A DNA stretch of 64,000 nucleotides, taken from positions 62,001-126,000 of the forward strand of contig NZ_WTUX01000011.1 in NCBI RefSeq assembly GCF_009882975.1, read 5' to 3'. The notes beneath the pieces are model-generated. The model ran no database searches, was not told where the DNA came from, and worked only from the letters and a program-made list of their open reading frames with translations. How positions within the stretch are numbered: position 1 is the stretch's first letter; each line of letters starts with the position of its first letter. Source of the DNA: Maritimibacter harenae. Its GTDB lineage: Bacteria > Pseudomonadota > Alphaproteobacteria > Rhodobacterales > Rhodobacteraceae. Below are positions 49,111 through 58,791 of the stretch, in pieces. The translations under genes were made by a program, and so were the position numbers.

Positions 49111-49765
49111 GGGTGCGCTCCGGGTTGTCCAGTGTCGGCACCTGGTGCGCCCAGAACTGGTATTCGCCCGAGGTGGCGCGCTCCAGCAGGTCGGCAAGGT
49201 CGGTGAGCGGGTCTTCGGAATAATCGATCCGCAAGGTCAGCGGCGCGCGGTCGCGCCCGACGACCAGGAGCGCGGCCGAGAAGAGCCCCCGGGAATCGCT
49301 GCCCGCCGCCTGCGCGGCGATCAACCCTTCGAGCAGGCGGTGGGGCAGGTCGCCCGAGGCGCCGAGGAAACCGTCGACGAGCGCGGGGATTACGTCGACG
49401 GACGAGAGCAGGTTGCCCGCCGCCACGCCGCCGTCGAAGAGCATGTCCGCGATCTCGGGTCCGTTGGCGGAGCCCGAAAAGGCCGCGCCCGGCCCGGAGA
49501 GTCCGAGCGCCGAGAGCTGGCGCGCGTCGCGCCCGCGATCGGCCCCCGTGATCCGGGTCACGGCATCCGTCGCGCTTTCGCCCTCCGCCAGTGCGGTGAT
49601 CGCGGCCTCGCCCCAAAGGGTCGAGGGCGAAGCGCCCTGGCTGGCCGAAAGCCCCGCGTCAGCGCGTCCGCGCAGCACCCAGCCGCCGACGCAGAGCGAC
49701 CCCGTGGCCGCCGCGCCGCCCATGAGCCCCGTTGCGGGATCGCGTGCGAGTATGGAAAAGGTCAT
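49103..49765 (-). CDS. DUF1028 family protein (Ntn-hydrolase-like)
   Basis: The ATG at 49765 gives 220 residues starting MTFSILARDPATGLMGGAAATGS, the typical DUF1028 opening; Thr2 is the position expected for an N-terminal nucleophile. The body contains DARQLSALGLSG and GNLLSSVDVIPALVDGFL. DUF1028 proteins are often encoded with peptide-type ABC importers and amidohydrolases and are presumed amide hydrolases. The gene overlaps the amidohydrolase by eight bases and faces the importer across a region with a 10-base inverted repeat. Confidence 0.85.
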   Translation of the reverse strand: MTFSILARDPATGLMGGAAATGSLCVGGWVLRGRADAGLSASQGASPSTLWGEAAITALAEGESATDAVTRITGADRGRDARQLSALGLSGPGAAFSGSANGPEIADMLFDGGVAAGNLLSSVDVIPALVDGFLGASGDLPHRLLEGLIAAQAAGSDSRGLFSAALLVVGRDRAPLTLRIDYSEDPLTDLADLLERATSGEYQFWAHQVPTLDNPERTLD

Positions 49766-49787
49766 GAAGTCTCCAGCATGACCCGAC

Positions 49788-49830
49788 AATTATCATGAAA
49801 AATTGACCGGTGCAATTAATCATGATAATT
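49788..49830. promoter_or_regulatory. Long inverted repeat in the divergent control region of the importer
   Basis: AATTATCATG (49788-49797) and CATGATAATT (49821-49830) form a perfect 10-base inverted repeat with a 23-base spacer, centres about 33 bases apart. The region is strongly AT-rich against a GC-rich background. It lies between the DUF1028 operon and the importer operon and is the best candidate site for the GntR regulator at 55303. Confidence 0.55.
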
Positions 49831-49884
49831 TGAGTCGCAATAACGAACGAAAATTCTCGACAGATCCAACAAGGGAGCCATCCA

Positions 49885-51471
49885 ATGAACGTACTTTCAT
49901 GGACACGCCGCGGGCTGTTCGCGGCTGCCGCGGGCGCGGCGCTGGCCACGGGGCTTGCGCTGACACCGGGCACCGCTTTGGCCCAGACGCCGCCGGGCGT
50001 GCTCATCGTCGGCCAGATCGCCGAGCCCAAGTCGCTCGACCCGGCCGCCGTCACCGCGCAGAACGATTTCCGGATCGTTGTGAACATGTACGAAGGGCTC
50101 GTGCAGTACAAATCCGGCACGCTCGAGGTCGAGCCCTCGCTGGCCGAAAGCTGGGACGTGTCCGAGGACGGCACCGAGTACACCTTCAAGCTGCGCGAAG
50201 GCGTGACCTTCCATGACGGCACGCCCTTCAACGCGGAAGCCGTGAAATTCAACTTCGACCGGATGCTCGACGAAGAGCACCCGTATCACAACACCGGCCC
50301 GTTCCCGCTGGCCTTCTTCTTCTCGGCCATCACCGAGACGCAGGTGGTCGACGAGTACACCGTGAAGCTCGTCCTGAACGAGCCCTACGCGCCGCTCCTG
50401 TCCAACCTGGCCTATCCCACGGGTCTTCTCGTGTCGCCGACGGCCGTGGCCGAATACGGCGAGGATTACGGGCGCAACCCGGTCGGCACAGGCCCGTTCC
50501 AGTTCGCCGAATGGCGTTCGAACGAGCGTGTGGTGGTGGAGCGCTACGCCGACTATTGGGGTGAGCCGGCCGAGGCCGAGGCGGTCGTCTTCCGCCCGAT
50601 CACGGATGCCAACACCCGCGTGGCCGAGATGCTGTCGGGGGGCATCGACGTGATGGTCGAAGTGCCGCCCACCGCGCTGTCGGAATTCCAGGGCGAAGAC
50701 TACAACATCGTCGAGCAGGCAGGCCCGCACGTCTGGTTCCTGATCCTGAACGCCAAGGAAGGCCCCTTCGCAGACAAGCGCGTGCGCCAGGCGGCGAACT
50801 ACGCGATCAACAAGGAAGCGCTGGTCAACGACGTGCTCGAGGGCACCGCCGAAGTCGCCGCGGGCCCGATCCCGCCCGCCTTCGCCTGGGCCTACAACGA
50901 AGAGCTCGATCCCTATCCCTACGACCCGGAGAAGGCCCGCGAGCTGATCGAGGAAGCCGGCGCCGAGGGCGCGGAGCTGACCTTCTACGTGACCGAGGGC
51001 GGTTCCGGCATGCTCGACCCGATCCCGATGGGCACGGCGATCCAGGCGGACCTGAACGCCGTCGGGCTCGACGTGAAGATCGAGACCTACGAGTGGAACA
51101 CGTTCCTGGGTGAAGTGAACCCGGGGCTCGAGGGCAAGGCCGACATGGCCGAGATGGCCTGGATGACCAACGATCCGGACACGCTGCCCTTCCTCGCGCT
51201 GCGCACGGCGGCCTTCCCCTCGGAGGGCGGCTTCAACTCCGGCTACTACTCCAACCCGGAGGTGGACGCGCTGCTCGACAAGGCCCGCGTGGAAACCGAC
51301 CAGGAAGAGCGTGCGAAGCTCTACAAGGAAATGCAGGAGATCGTGCAGGAAGATGCACCCTGGGTCTTCGTCGCGAACTGGAAGCAGAACGCGGTGACCT
51401 CGGACCGGGTCGAGAACCTGGTGCTCGAGCCCTCCTTCCTGCTGCAGCTCGAAGACGTGGTGAAGAACTGA
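49885..51471 (+). CDS. Peptide-type ABC transporter substrate-binding protein (family 5)
   Basis: The 528-residue protein has a Tat-like or Sec signal peptide (MNVLSWTRRGLFAAAAGAAL, cleavage near ALAQ) and the family 5 binding-protein fold: LAESWDVSEDGTEYTFKLREGVTFHDGTPF is the standard signature region, and GRNPVGTGPF follows. Family 5 proteins bind di- and oligopeptides, nickel, opines or other amides. It begins the importer operon; the divergent amidohydrolase and DUF1028 genes point to an amide ligand. The paired Arg in the signal (TRRGLF) is compatible with Tat export. Confidence 0.9.
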   Translation: MNVLSWTRRGLFAAAAGAALATGLALTPGTALAQTPPGVLIVGQIAEPKSLDPAAVTAQNDFRIVVNMYEGLVQYKSGTLEVEPSLAESWDVSEDGTEYTFKLREGVTFHDGTPFNAEAVKFNFDRMLDEEHPYHNTGPFPLAFFFSAITETQVVDEYTVKLVLNEPYAPLLSNLAYPTGLLVSPTAVAEYGEDYGRNPVGTGPFQFAEWRSNERVVVERYADYWGEPAEAEAVVFRPITDANTRVAEMLSGGIDVMVEVPPTALSEFQGEDYNIVEQAGPHVWFLILNAKEGPFADKRVRQAANYAINKEALVNDVLEGTAEVAAGPIPPAFAWAYNEELDPYPYDPEKARELIEEAGAEGAELTFYVTEGGSGMLDPIPMGTAIQADLNAVGLDVKIETYEWNTFLGEVNPGLEGKADMAEMAWMTNDPDTLPFLALRTAAFPSEGGFNSGYYSNPEVDALLDKARVETDQEERAKLYKEMQEIVQEDAPWVFVANWKQNAVTSDRVENLVLEPSFLLQLEDVVKN

Positions 51472-51568
51472 TCTTCACCCGATCCCGGGCGGGTCGTGCT
51501 CCTCTCGCGCGCCCCGCCCGGCCCATTCCTCACACTCACCCCCGCGCCGGGGCCGTCCGGAGGCCGCA

Positions 51569-52512
<944 letters not shown>

Positions 52513-52516
<4 letters not shown>

Positions 52517-54378
52517 AGTTTCTAAAACTCCTGTTCCGCAACCGGCTGGCCGCGCTGGGCGCGGTGGTGCTGGGCCTGATCCTGCTCATCGTGCTGATCA
52601 CGCCGCTCCTGCCGCTGCAGGACCCGGACGTGACGAACACGTCGAACCGCTTCCTCACCCCGTTCTCCGAGGGCCACCTGCTGGGCACCGATCACCTGGG
52701 TCGCGATCTGCTCTCGCGGCTGCTCTACGGCACGCGGGTGTCGCTCGCCGTGGGCATCTTCGCCGCGCTGATCGCGGGCACCATCGGGTCCGCGATCGGG
52801 ATCGTGGCGGGCTATTTCGGCGGGCGCACCGACAACGTCATCATGCGCGGCGTCGACATGCTGATGGCCTTTCCCTACATCCTGCTGGCGCTGGCCATCG
52901 TGGCGGCCCTCGGTCCCGGGCTCTTCAACGCGCTGATCGCGGTCGCGGCCGTCAACATCCCGTTCTTCGCGCGCAACATCCGGGGCGTGACCGTGAGCCT
53001 CGCGGGCCGCGAGTTCATCGACGCCGCACGCCTGTCAGGGATGGGACATACCCGGATCATCCTGACCGAGCTTCTGCCCAACGTGCTCTCGACCATCGTC
53101 ATCGCCATGTCCACGACCGTGGGCTGGATGATCCTCGAGACCGCGGGGCTGTCCTTCCTCGGCCTCGGCAGCCAGCCGCCGCAGGCCGACCTCGGCTCCA
53201 TGCTGGGCGAGGCGCGCGCGCAACTGATCACCGATCCGCACACCTCGATCATACCGGGCATCATGATCTTCCTCATCGTCATGTCGATCAACCTGCTGGG
53301 CGACGGGGTGCGCGACGCGCTCGACCCGCGCCTGCGCTCCGGCGCGCTCACCCGGCCGCGCGCCCAGACGATGGTGGAGCGCGAGGGCCCGGTCCCGGCC
53401 GACGACGGCAAGGGGCTCTTGAACCTGCAGGCGCTGTCGACGCAGTTCCACGTGGGCGGGCGCGTCTACAAGGCGGTCAACGACGTGTCGCTCCACGTGA
53501 AGCCCGGCGAATGCCTGGGCGTGATCGGGGAATCCGGGTCGGGCAAATCCGTCACCGCGCTCTCCGTCATGGGGTTGGTGCCTTCTCCGCCGGGCGTGGT
53601 GACGAGCGGGGCGGTGCGCTACGAGGGCGACGACCTGCTCGACATGCCGTTCGAGAAGCTGCGCCAGCGCCGAGGCGACAAGGTGGCCTACATCTTCCAG
53701 GACCCGCTTTCGACGCTGCACCCGCTCTACCGCGTGGGCGACCAGCTGAAGGAGGCGATCAGCGTCCACCACAAGGTGCCGGACAAGGAGCTGGAGCAAC
53801 GGGCGATCGATCTGCTCAGGTCCGTGCGCATTCCCAACGCCGCCGACCGGATCCGCAACTACCCGCACGAGATGTCGGGCGGCATGCGTCAGCGCGTGGG
53901 CATCGCGATGGCGCTGGCCAACGACCCCGACGTGATCATCGCGGACGAACCCACCACGGCGCTCGACGTGACCGTCCAGGCGCAGATCCTGTCTCTGCTC
54001 GACGACCTGCGGCGCGAACACGGGCTCGCGATCATCTTCATCACCCACGACTTCGGCGTCGTGGCGCAGCTGTGCGACCGCGTGGCGGTGATGTACGGCG
54101 GCAAGATCGTGGAGGAGGGGACCACCACCGACATCCTCGACCACCCCGCCCATCCCTACACCAAGCGGCTCATGGCCTGCGTGCCGGAGCTGGGCGCGGG
54201 CAAGCGCGAACTGGCCGCGATCCCCGGCCTGCCGCCCATCGTGTCCGACCTGCCGCCCGGCTGCGCCTTCGCGCCACGCTGCGACAAGGCCACCGAAGCC
54301 TGCCGGCAAGGCGAGATCGCGCTCGAGGGCGGGCGCCACGCCGTGCGCTGCATTCATCCCGAGGAGGAGGTCGCATGA
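52513..54378 (+). CDS. Fused permease-ATPase subunit of a peptide-type ABC transporter (DppC-DppD fusion)
   Basis: The 621-residue chain begins with a complete DppC-like permease (about 1-275: LGTDHLGRDLLSRLLYGTR, EAA loop FIDAARLSGMGHTRIILTELLPN). After a linker it continues into a DppD-like ATPase (about 295-621: Walker A GESGSGKS near 340, signature MSGGMRQRV, Walker B IADEPTTALDV, C-terminal Cys-rich PPGCAFAPRC). The two are separate genes in standard systems. The frame is continuous, with no frameshift sign. It overlaps the neighbouring genes by four bases on both sides. Confidence 0.9.
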
Positions 54379-55334
54379 GCGTCGCACTCAAGGTCGAAAA
54401 CCTCGCCAAGACCTTCGCCATCTCCGGCGGCCTGTTTCGCGGCCAGAAGGCGGGCGTACGCGCGGTCCGCCCGATGTCCTTCGGGGTCGAGACCGGCGAA
54501 ACGCTGGGCATCGTCGGGGAGTCGGGCTGCGGCAAGTCCACGCTGGCGCGCATGCTGGTGGGGCTTCTCGAACCCACCGAGGGCACGATCGAGATCGAGG
54601 GCAAGGCGCTCGACAACGCCGACCCCAAGGCCTTCGGCCGGCTGATCCAGTACATGTTCCAGGACCCGGTGTCCTCGCTCAACCCGCGCAAGACGATCAA
54701 ACAGATCATGGAAGCGCCGCTCAAGCGCCTCCACGGCATGAACCGGGCCGAGCGCGACAAGCGGATCGCCGAGATCTTCGACAGCGTGAACCTGCGCTCC
54801 GAGTTCCTCGAGCGCTACCCGCACGAGTTCTCCGGCGGTCAGGCGCAGCGCATCGGCGTGGCCCGCGCACTGGCCGCCGCGCCGCGCATCATCATCCTCG
54901 ACGAACCCGTCTCCGCGCTCGACGTGTCGGTGCAGGCGCAGGTGTTGAACCTGCTCCGGCGTCTCAAGGACGAGTTCAACCTCACCTACCTTTTCATTTC
55001 CCACGACCTGGCGGTGGTCGAGGCGGTGTCGGACCGGATCGTGGTGCTCTATTTCGGGGCGGTGGTCGAGATCGGGAAGGCCGAGGAGGTTTTCTCGAAC
55101 CCGAAACACCCGTATACCAAGCTCCTCGCGGACTCGGCCCCCGTTGTCGGGCGCCCCCTGAAGGCGCCCGAACAGAAGGACAGCGAGTTGCCGGACCCGC
55201 TCAACCCGCCGCCGGGCTGCGCTTTCGCGACGCGCTGCCCGCGCGCCACCGACATCTGCCGCGAGAGCGACCCGGCGCTCGAACGTGTAGGAGGAGATCA
55301 GTTTGCCGCGTGTTTCCACCCGCTTGAAGACTGA
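54375..55334 (+). CDS. Peptide-type ABC transporter ATP-binding protein (DppF-like)
   Basis: The start at 54375 overlaps the fusion gene (ATGA) and follows GAGGAGG. The 319-residue ATPase has Walker A GESGCGKST, Q-loop FQDPVSSLNPR, signature FSGGQAQRIGVARAL, Walker B IILDEPVSALDV and the C-terminal PPGCAFATRCPRA that marks oligopeptide-type ATPases. It pairs with the ATPase half of the fusion protein. Its 3' end overlaps the GntR gene by 32 bases. Confidence 0.92.
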   Translation: MSVALKVENLAKTFAISGGLFRGQKAGVRAVRPMSFGVETGETLGIVGESGCGKSTLARMLVGLLEPTEGTIEIEGKALDNADPKAFGRLIQYMFQDPVSSLNPRKTIKQIMEAPLKRLHGMNRAERDKRIAEIFDSVNLRSEFLERYPHEFSGGQAQRIGVARALAAAPRIIILDEPVSALDVSVQAQVLNLLRRLKDEFNLTYLFISHDLAVVEAVSDRIVVLYFGAVVEIGKAEEVFSNPKHPYTKLLADSAPVVGRPLKAPEQKDSELPDPLNPPPGCAFATRCPRATDICRESDPALERVGGDQFAACFHPLED

Positions 55335-56070
55335 CGCGCCGAAACTCAGCCGTCCCGCGCAGGTCGCCGAGGCGATCAAGGATTTCATCGTGCGCGAGGG
55401 CCTGCAGCCGGGCGACCGGCTTCCGTCCGAACCCGAGCTGATCGAACGCTTCGCGATGGCCAAGGGCACGATCCGCGAGGCGCTTCGTCTTCTGGACGCG
55501 CAAGGGCTGGTGAAGTCGCGCACGGGGCCGGGCGGGGGCACCTTCGTCCACGAGGTGAGCCAGGAACGTGCCGAGGCGCTGCTGGCCAACTACTTCTACT
55601 TCAAGGATCTGACGATCTCGGACATCTACCAGATCCGCCGCGTGCTCGAACCCGAGCTGGTGGCCGATCTCGCGGGCTCCCTGTCGCCGCGCGTGCTGAC
55701 CGAGCTGCGCGAGATCCTGGCGCTCTACGAAGAGCCCGCCCAGACCGACGAGGAAGAGCGCGACCAACACGTGGCGACCTTGCGATTCCACAAGCGGCTC
55801 GCCGACCAGAGCGCCAACCCGCTCCTGTCCTTCCTGATCGGCTTCATGCTGACGATCCTGACCGACATCACCGTCTACCGGGAGCTCTACACACCCATCA
55901 ACCACGACCTCTGGGCCAAGGGGCGCGACTACCAGCGACGCCTGCTCGACGCGCTGGAGGCCGGCGACAGCGGCGCGGCGCGCGCGATCATGACCGCGCA
56001 CATGCAGACCGCAGGCCCGATGATGGAGGGCCAGGAGGCGTTCTCGCTCAAGCGTTTCATCACGGACTGA
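55303..56070 (+). CDS. GntR/FadR-family transcriptional regulator
   Basis: I accept the TTG at 55303 because a strong GGAGGAG site lies just upstream, although the start is inside the preceding gene. The 255-residue protein has a GntR winged helix (about 15-85: LQPGDRLPSEPELIERFAMAKGTIREALRLLDAQGLV) and an FCD ligand domain with FHKRLADQSANPLL. FCD regulators respond to carboxylates and amino-acid derivatives. Its location at the end of the importer operon suggests that it controls that operon and the divergent amidohydrolase genes. Confidence 0.87.
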   Translation: MPRVSTRLKTDAPKLSRPAQVAEAIKDFIVREGLQPGDRLPSEPELIERFAMAKGTIREALRLLDAQGLVKSRTGPGGGTFVHEVSQERAEALLANYFYFKDLTISDIYQIRRVLEPELVADLAGSLSPRVLTELREILALYEEPAQTDEEERDQHVATLRFHKRLADQSANPLLSFLIGFMLTILTDITVYRELYTPINHDLWAKGRDYQRRLLDALEAGDSGAARAIMTAHMQTAGPMMEGQEAFSLKRFITD

Positions 56071-56128
56071 GCGCGTGGGCGGGGTCGGCCCACGTTGCGC
56101 TCGCCGACCGATGGCCTATACCGGCGGG

Positions 56129-57190
56129 ATGAAGTTCCCACCGCTCCGCTTCAACCTGTTCACGCTCTTGCTGCTCGCGCTCGGCGCAGGCGCGGGGTTC
56201 CTCTTCAGCTGGATCGGCACGCCGCTGCCCTTCATGCTGGGCGCACTCGCCGTCTCCGCTGTCGCGGCGATGGGGTTTTCGCGGCACTTCCCGGCGGGCT
56301 ACACCTATCCGCTCCCGTTCCGGCAGCTTTTCGTGGGCGTGATCGGCGTGATGATCGGCGCGCAGGTGTCGCCGGAGCTTCTGTCGCTGATCCCGACGCT
56401 CTGGATCAGCATCCCGGCGGTGCTTCTCTTCGTCGTGCTGGCCCACGGGCTGAATTTCCTGCTGTTTCGCCGCCTCGGCCGCTTCGACCGGGCCACGGCG
56501 TTCTACGCCGGCTCCCCGGGTGGGCTGCTCGAGGCGATCGCCTTCGGGGAAGAGGCGGGAGCCGACATCCGGCTTCTGACCATCATGCAGTTCCTGCGCA
56601 TCATCGTGGTCGTGGCGATCCTTCCCTTCGCGATTTCAATCTACGAAGGTACGCCGGTCGGCTCGGCCGCCGGGCTCGCTGTCGTGGGGGGGAGCGCCGG
56701 GATACTCGACGTGGGGCTCGTCCTGCTCTTTTCCGTGGTCGGCGTCCGGCTCGGTACGCTGGCCCGCGTGCCCGCGGCGCAGCTCGTCGGGCCGCTCTTC
56801 GTCGTGGGGCTGGGCAGCGCCTTCGGCCTGATCGACCTGGCGATTCCGCCCTGGCTCATTGGCCTGGCGCAGATCGTGGTGGGCATCAGCCTCGGTTTGC
56901 GCTTTTCCGGCATCACCCGGCGCATGCTGATGTCGGGCCTGGGGCTCGCCGTCCTGTCCGGCGCGATGATGCTGGGCCTCGGGGCCGCGTTGTCGGTGGG
57001 CGTGGCGCGCCTGACCGGCTTCGACATCGAGACGCTCATCATCTGCTTCGCCCCCGGCGGCGTGACCGAGATGAGCCTTGTGGCGCTCTCGCTCGCCATC
57101 AGCCCCACATTCGTGACGCTGCATCACCTGGTGCGCATCCTCGCCACCGTGTTCGAACTGGGGATCGTTCGCCGCCTGGGCTGGATCTGA
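56129..57190 (+). CDS. AbrB-family (PF05145) membrane protein
   Basis: The 353-residue protein from the ATG at 56129 (an ATG at 56111 is possible) has about ten hydrophobic helices in two repeated halves. Each half has a Pro-Gly or Gly-rich loop: FYAGSPGGLLEAIAFGEEAGAD in the first and ICFAPGGVTEMSLVALSL in the second, the mark of the AbrB/ammonia monooxygenase-like family. Members are predicted transporters or regulators of unknown substrate; one is linked to AidB-like metabolism, but the family is not an ammonia monooxygenase. It follows the GntR gene by 58 bases. Confidence 0.82.
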   Translation: MKFPPLRFNLFTLLLLALGAGAGFLFSWIGTPLPFMLGALAVSAVAAMGFSRHFPAGYTYPLPFRQLFVGVIGVMIGAQVSPELLSLIPTLWISIPAVLLFVVLAHGLNFLLFRRLGRFDRATAFYAGSPGGLLEAIAFGEEAGADIRLLTIMQFLRIIVVVAILPFAISIYEGTPVGSAAGLAVVGGSAGILDVGLVLLFSVVGVRLGTLARVPAAQLVGPLFVVGLGSAFGLIDLAIPPWLIGLAQIVVGISLGLRFSGITRRMLMSGLGLAVLSGAMMLGLGAALSVGVARLTGFDIETLIICFAPGGVTEMSLVALSLAISPTFVTLHHLVRILATVFELGIVRRLGWI

Positions 57191-57196
57191 TCCCGC

Positions 57197-57481
57197 TCAC
57201 TTGTTCGCGTCGATCCAGCGGCTCATCAGGCCTGCATCCCGGAAACATTCGTCGGGGATCGCCCGGCGTTTGATGCGCGCGATCTTCTCGGCGAAGGCGA
57301 CCTGTCGCGAGGTGGCGACCCCGTGCGTCGCATGCCGCGGCTTGTGCCGGTCGATCCAGCTCGACAGCGCCTGCCGGCTCTCCAAACTCGTGCGCGGGAT
57401 CGCGGTATCCAGCTTGCGCGCGATCACCCGGGCATAGTTCAACTGCTTGTCGGTGGGGGGTAGGGGATTGGTCTCATACAT
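57197..57481 (-). CDS. Small internally duplicated protein with an SOS box
   Basis: The start at 57481 follows GGGAGAACGAACC, giving 94 residues. Two copies of a roughly 40-residue unit follow each other. The first has TDKQLNYARVIARKLDTAIP and ends SSWIDRHK; the second has TSRQVAFAEKIARIKRRAIP and ends SRWIDANK. Similar units occur as small helical domains attached to DNA-processing proteins such as topoisomerases, but I cannot name a function. A perfect alphaproteobacterial LexA box lies 21 bases upstream, so the gene is probably DNA-damage inducible. Confidence 0.72.
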   Translation of the reverse strand: MYETNPLPPTDKQLNYARVIARKLDTAIPRTSLESRQALSSWIDRHKPRHATHGVATSRQVAFAEKIARIKRRAIPDECFRDAGLMSRWIDANK

Positions 57482-57501
57482 GGTTCGTTCTCCCAAGCAT
57501 G

Positions 57502-57516
57502 GAACAAACATAGAAC
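57502..57516 (-). promoter_or_regulatory. LexA (SOS) box
   Basis: On the minus strand the sequence reads GTTC-TATGTTT-GTTC, exactly the GTTC-N7-GTTC direct repeat bound by LexA in Rhodobacter and other alphaproteobacteria. It lies 21 bases upstream of the ATG at 57481, a suitable place to block a promoter. Confidence 0.78.
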
Positions 57517-57630
57517 ATGTTTGCGCGTCTGCATAGAGGGAACGCGTCACGACGCGGTGAGGTTGCACACCATGTGGTGTTTTTGGGTTTCAGAGGCACA
57601 AGATCGGCAGATCCGGGGCGCCCCGGTCGC

Positions 57631-58791
57631 TCATCCGTCCAGGCGCAGGAGGTCGTGGCCGATGGGGGCGGTGATCCAGTCGGCGCCGTCCGGGGTGATG
57701 ACGATCATCTCCTCGTGGACCATGATCCGGCCCGGGACCGTCTCGATCACGGGTTCCAGCGAAAGGACCATGCCGGGCACCAGCGGCGTGTGATCCGCGG
57801 GCAGGATCGAGGGCGGCTCGGTCAGGCTCAGCCCGACGCCGTGGCCCAGCCGCCCGGCGCCCGTGCCGTGCCCGCCGGTCAGCACGAAATCCATCGCGGC
57901 GAAGAGCTCGGCCGGCGTCGCGCCGGGGCGGGCGGCGTCGAACCCGGCCTGGGTAGCGTCGATCAGGCGCCGGTGCGCGTCCGCCACGCGGCGTGACGGC
58001 GTGCCCAGCACGTAGTTGCGGTCGTAGTCGCAGAAATACCCGTCCCAGACCGCGCCGGTGTCGAGCATCAGCACGTCGCCCGCCGCCAAAGCCGCGTCGG
58101 TGGCTGGCGAGATCACGTCCTCGTAGCCGTCCGGCCCCGCGCCGCCCGCGAGGTAGGGCACACGGTCAGCACCATCGCGCAGGCAGGCGATCTCGAAGGA
58201 ACGGAACACCTCGGACAGCGCCACGCCGGGCGCGGCGATCTCGTCCATCCGGTCGAAGGTCCCGGCGGGCAGGCCTGCGGCCCAGCGGATCTTGTCGATC
58301 TCGGCGTCCGACTTCACCATCCGGAGCGCGCGCAGGATGCCCGCGTCGTCCGAGAACACGCGGTCCGAGAGCCGGTCGCGCAGCATCCGCCAGTCGGCCA
58401 GCGGCATGCGCAGATGCGTCTCGTGCCCAGATGGCACACCGATCGTGCCGCCCGCGCGCACGACCTCGGCCAGCGTCCCGGCCAGGCGCGTGACCCCGTC
58501 GTCGGTGTAGTCGGGGGAGGGCCAGCTGCGGATATCCTCGATCCAGGTGCGGGCCATGAGCGGCACGCCGATCTCCGGGATGACGGCGATGGGCGCGCCG
58601 GTCGCGGGGACGACCACGTACCAGGGCCGCGTCGGGCTTTCCCAGAACCGCGTGAGGAAGCCGGTGACATAGGCGACGTCGGCCGGAGTCGTGAGAAGCA
58701 GGGCTTCGATCCCGGCGGTCTCCATCCGCTCCTGTGCAAGCGCGACACGCGTGGCGAAGGTGCTGTCGGGGAAACCGCGCGCGGGCTTCAT
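57631..58791 (-). CDS. M24-family metallohydrolase (Xaa-Pro peptidase-like)
   Basis: The 386-residue protein has the creatinase N-terminal domain and the M24 catalytic domain with all five usual ligands visible: Asp in LMLDTGAVWDG, Asp in FCDYDRNY, His in RLGHGVGLSL, Glu in LSLEPVIE and Glu in MVHEEMIVIT. Unlike the M24-fold protein at 16935, its metal site is intact. It overlaps the PLP-lyase gene by four bases in an operon with an aminotransferase, so it probably hydrolyses a C-N bond in a small amino compound. Ectoine hydrolase also belongs to this family, but its partners are absent. Confidence 0.8.
   Translation of the reverse strand: MKPARGFPDSTFATRVALAQERMETAGIEALLLTTPADVAYVTGFLTRFWESPTRPWYVVVPATGAPIAVIPEIGVPLMARTWIEDIRSWPSPDYTDDGVTRLAGTLAEVVRAGGTIGVPSGHETHLRMPLADWRMLRDRLSDRVFSDDAGILRALRMVKSDAEIDKIRWAAGLPAGTFDRMDEIAAPGVALSEVFRSFEIACLRDGADRVPYLAGGAGPDGYEDVISPATDAALAAGDVLMLDTGAVWDGYFCDYDRNYVLGTPSRRVADAHRRLIDATQAGFDAARPGATPAELFAAMDFVLTGGHGTGAGRLGHGVGLSLTEPPSILPADHTPLVPGMVLSLEPVIETVPGRIMVHEEMIVITPDGADWITAPIGHDLLRLDG

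Noticed and set aside
57567-57584. ACACC-ATGT-GGTGT followed by T-run as a terminator
   Set aside because: The stem is five bases and no plus-strand gene ends nearby; on the minus strand, where the M24 gene ends, the T-run is on the wrong side.
57631-58791. Ectoine hydrolase DoeA/EutD
   Set aside because: It belongs to the same M24 family, but no DoeB-type deacetylase, MocR-type EnuR regulator or ectoine transporter is nearby.
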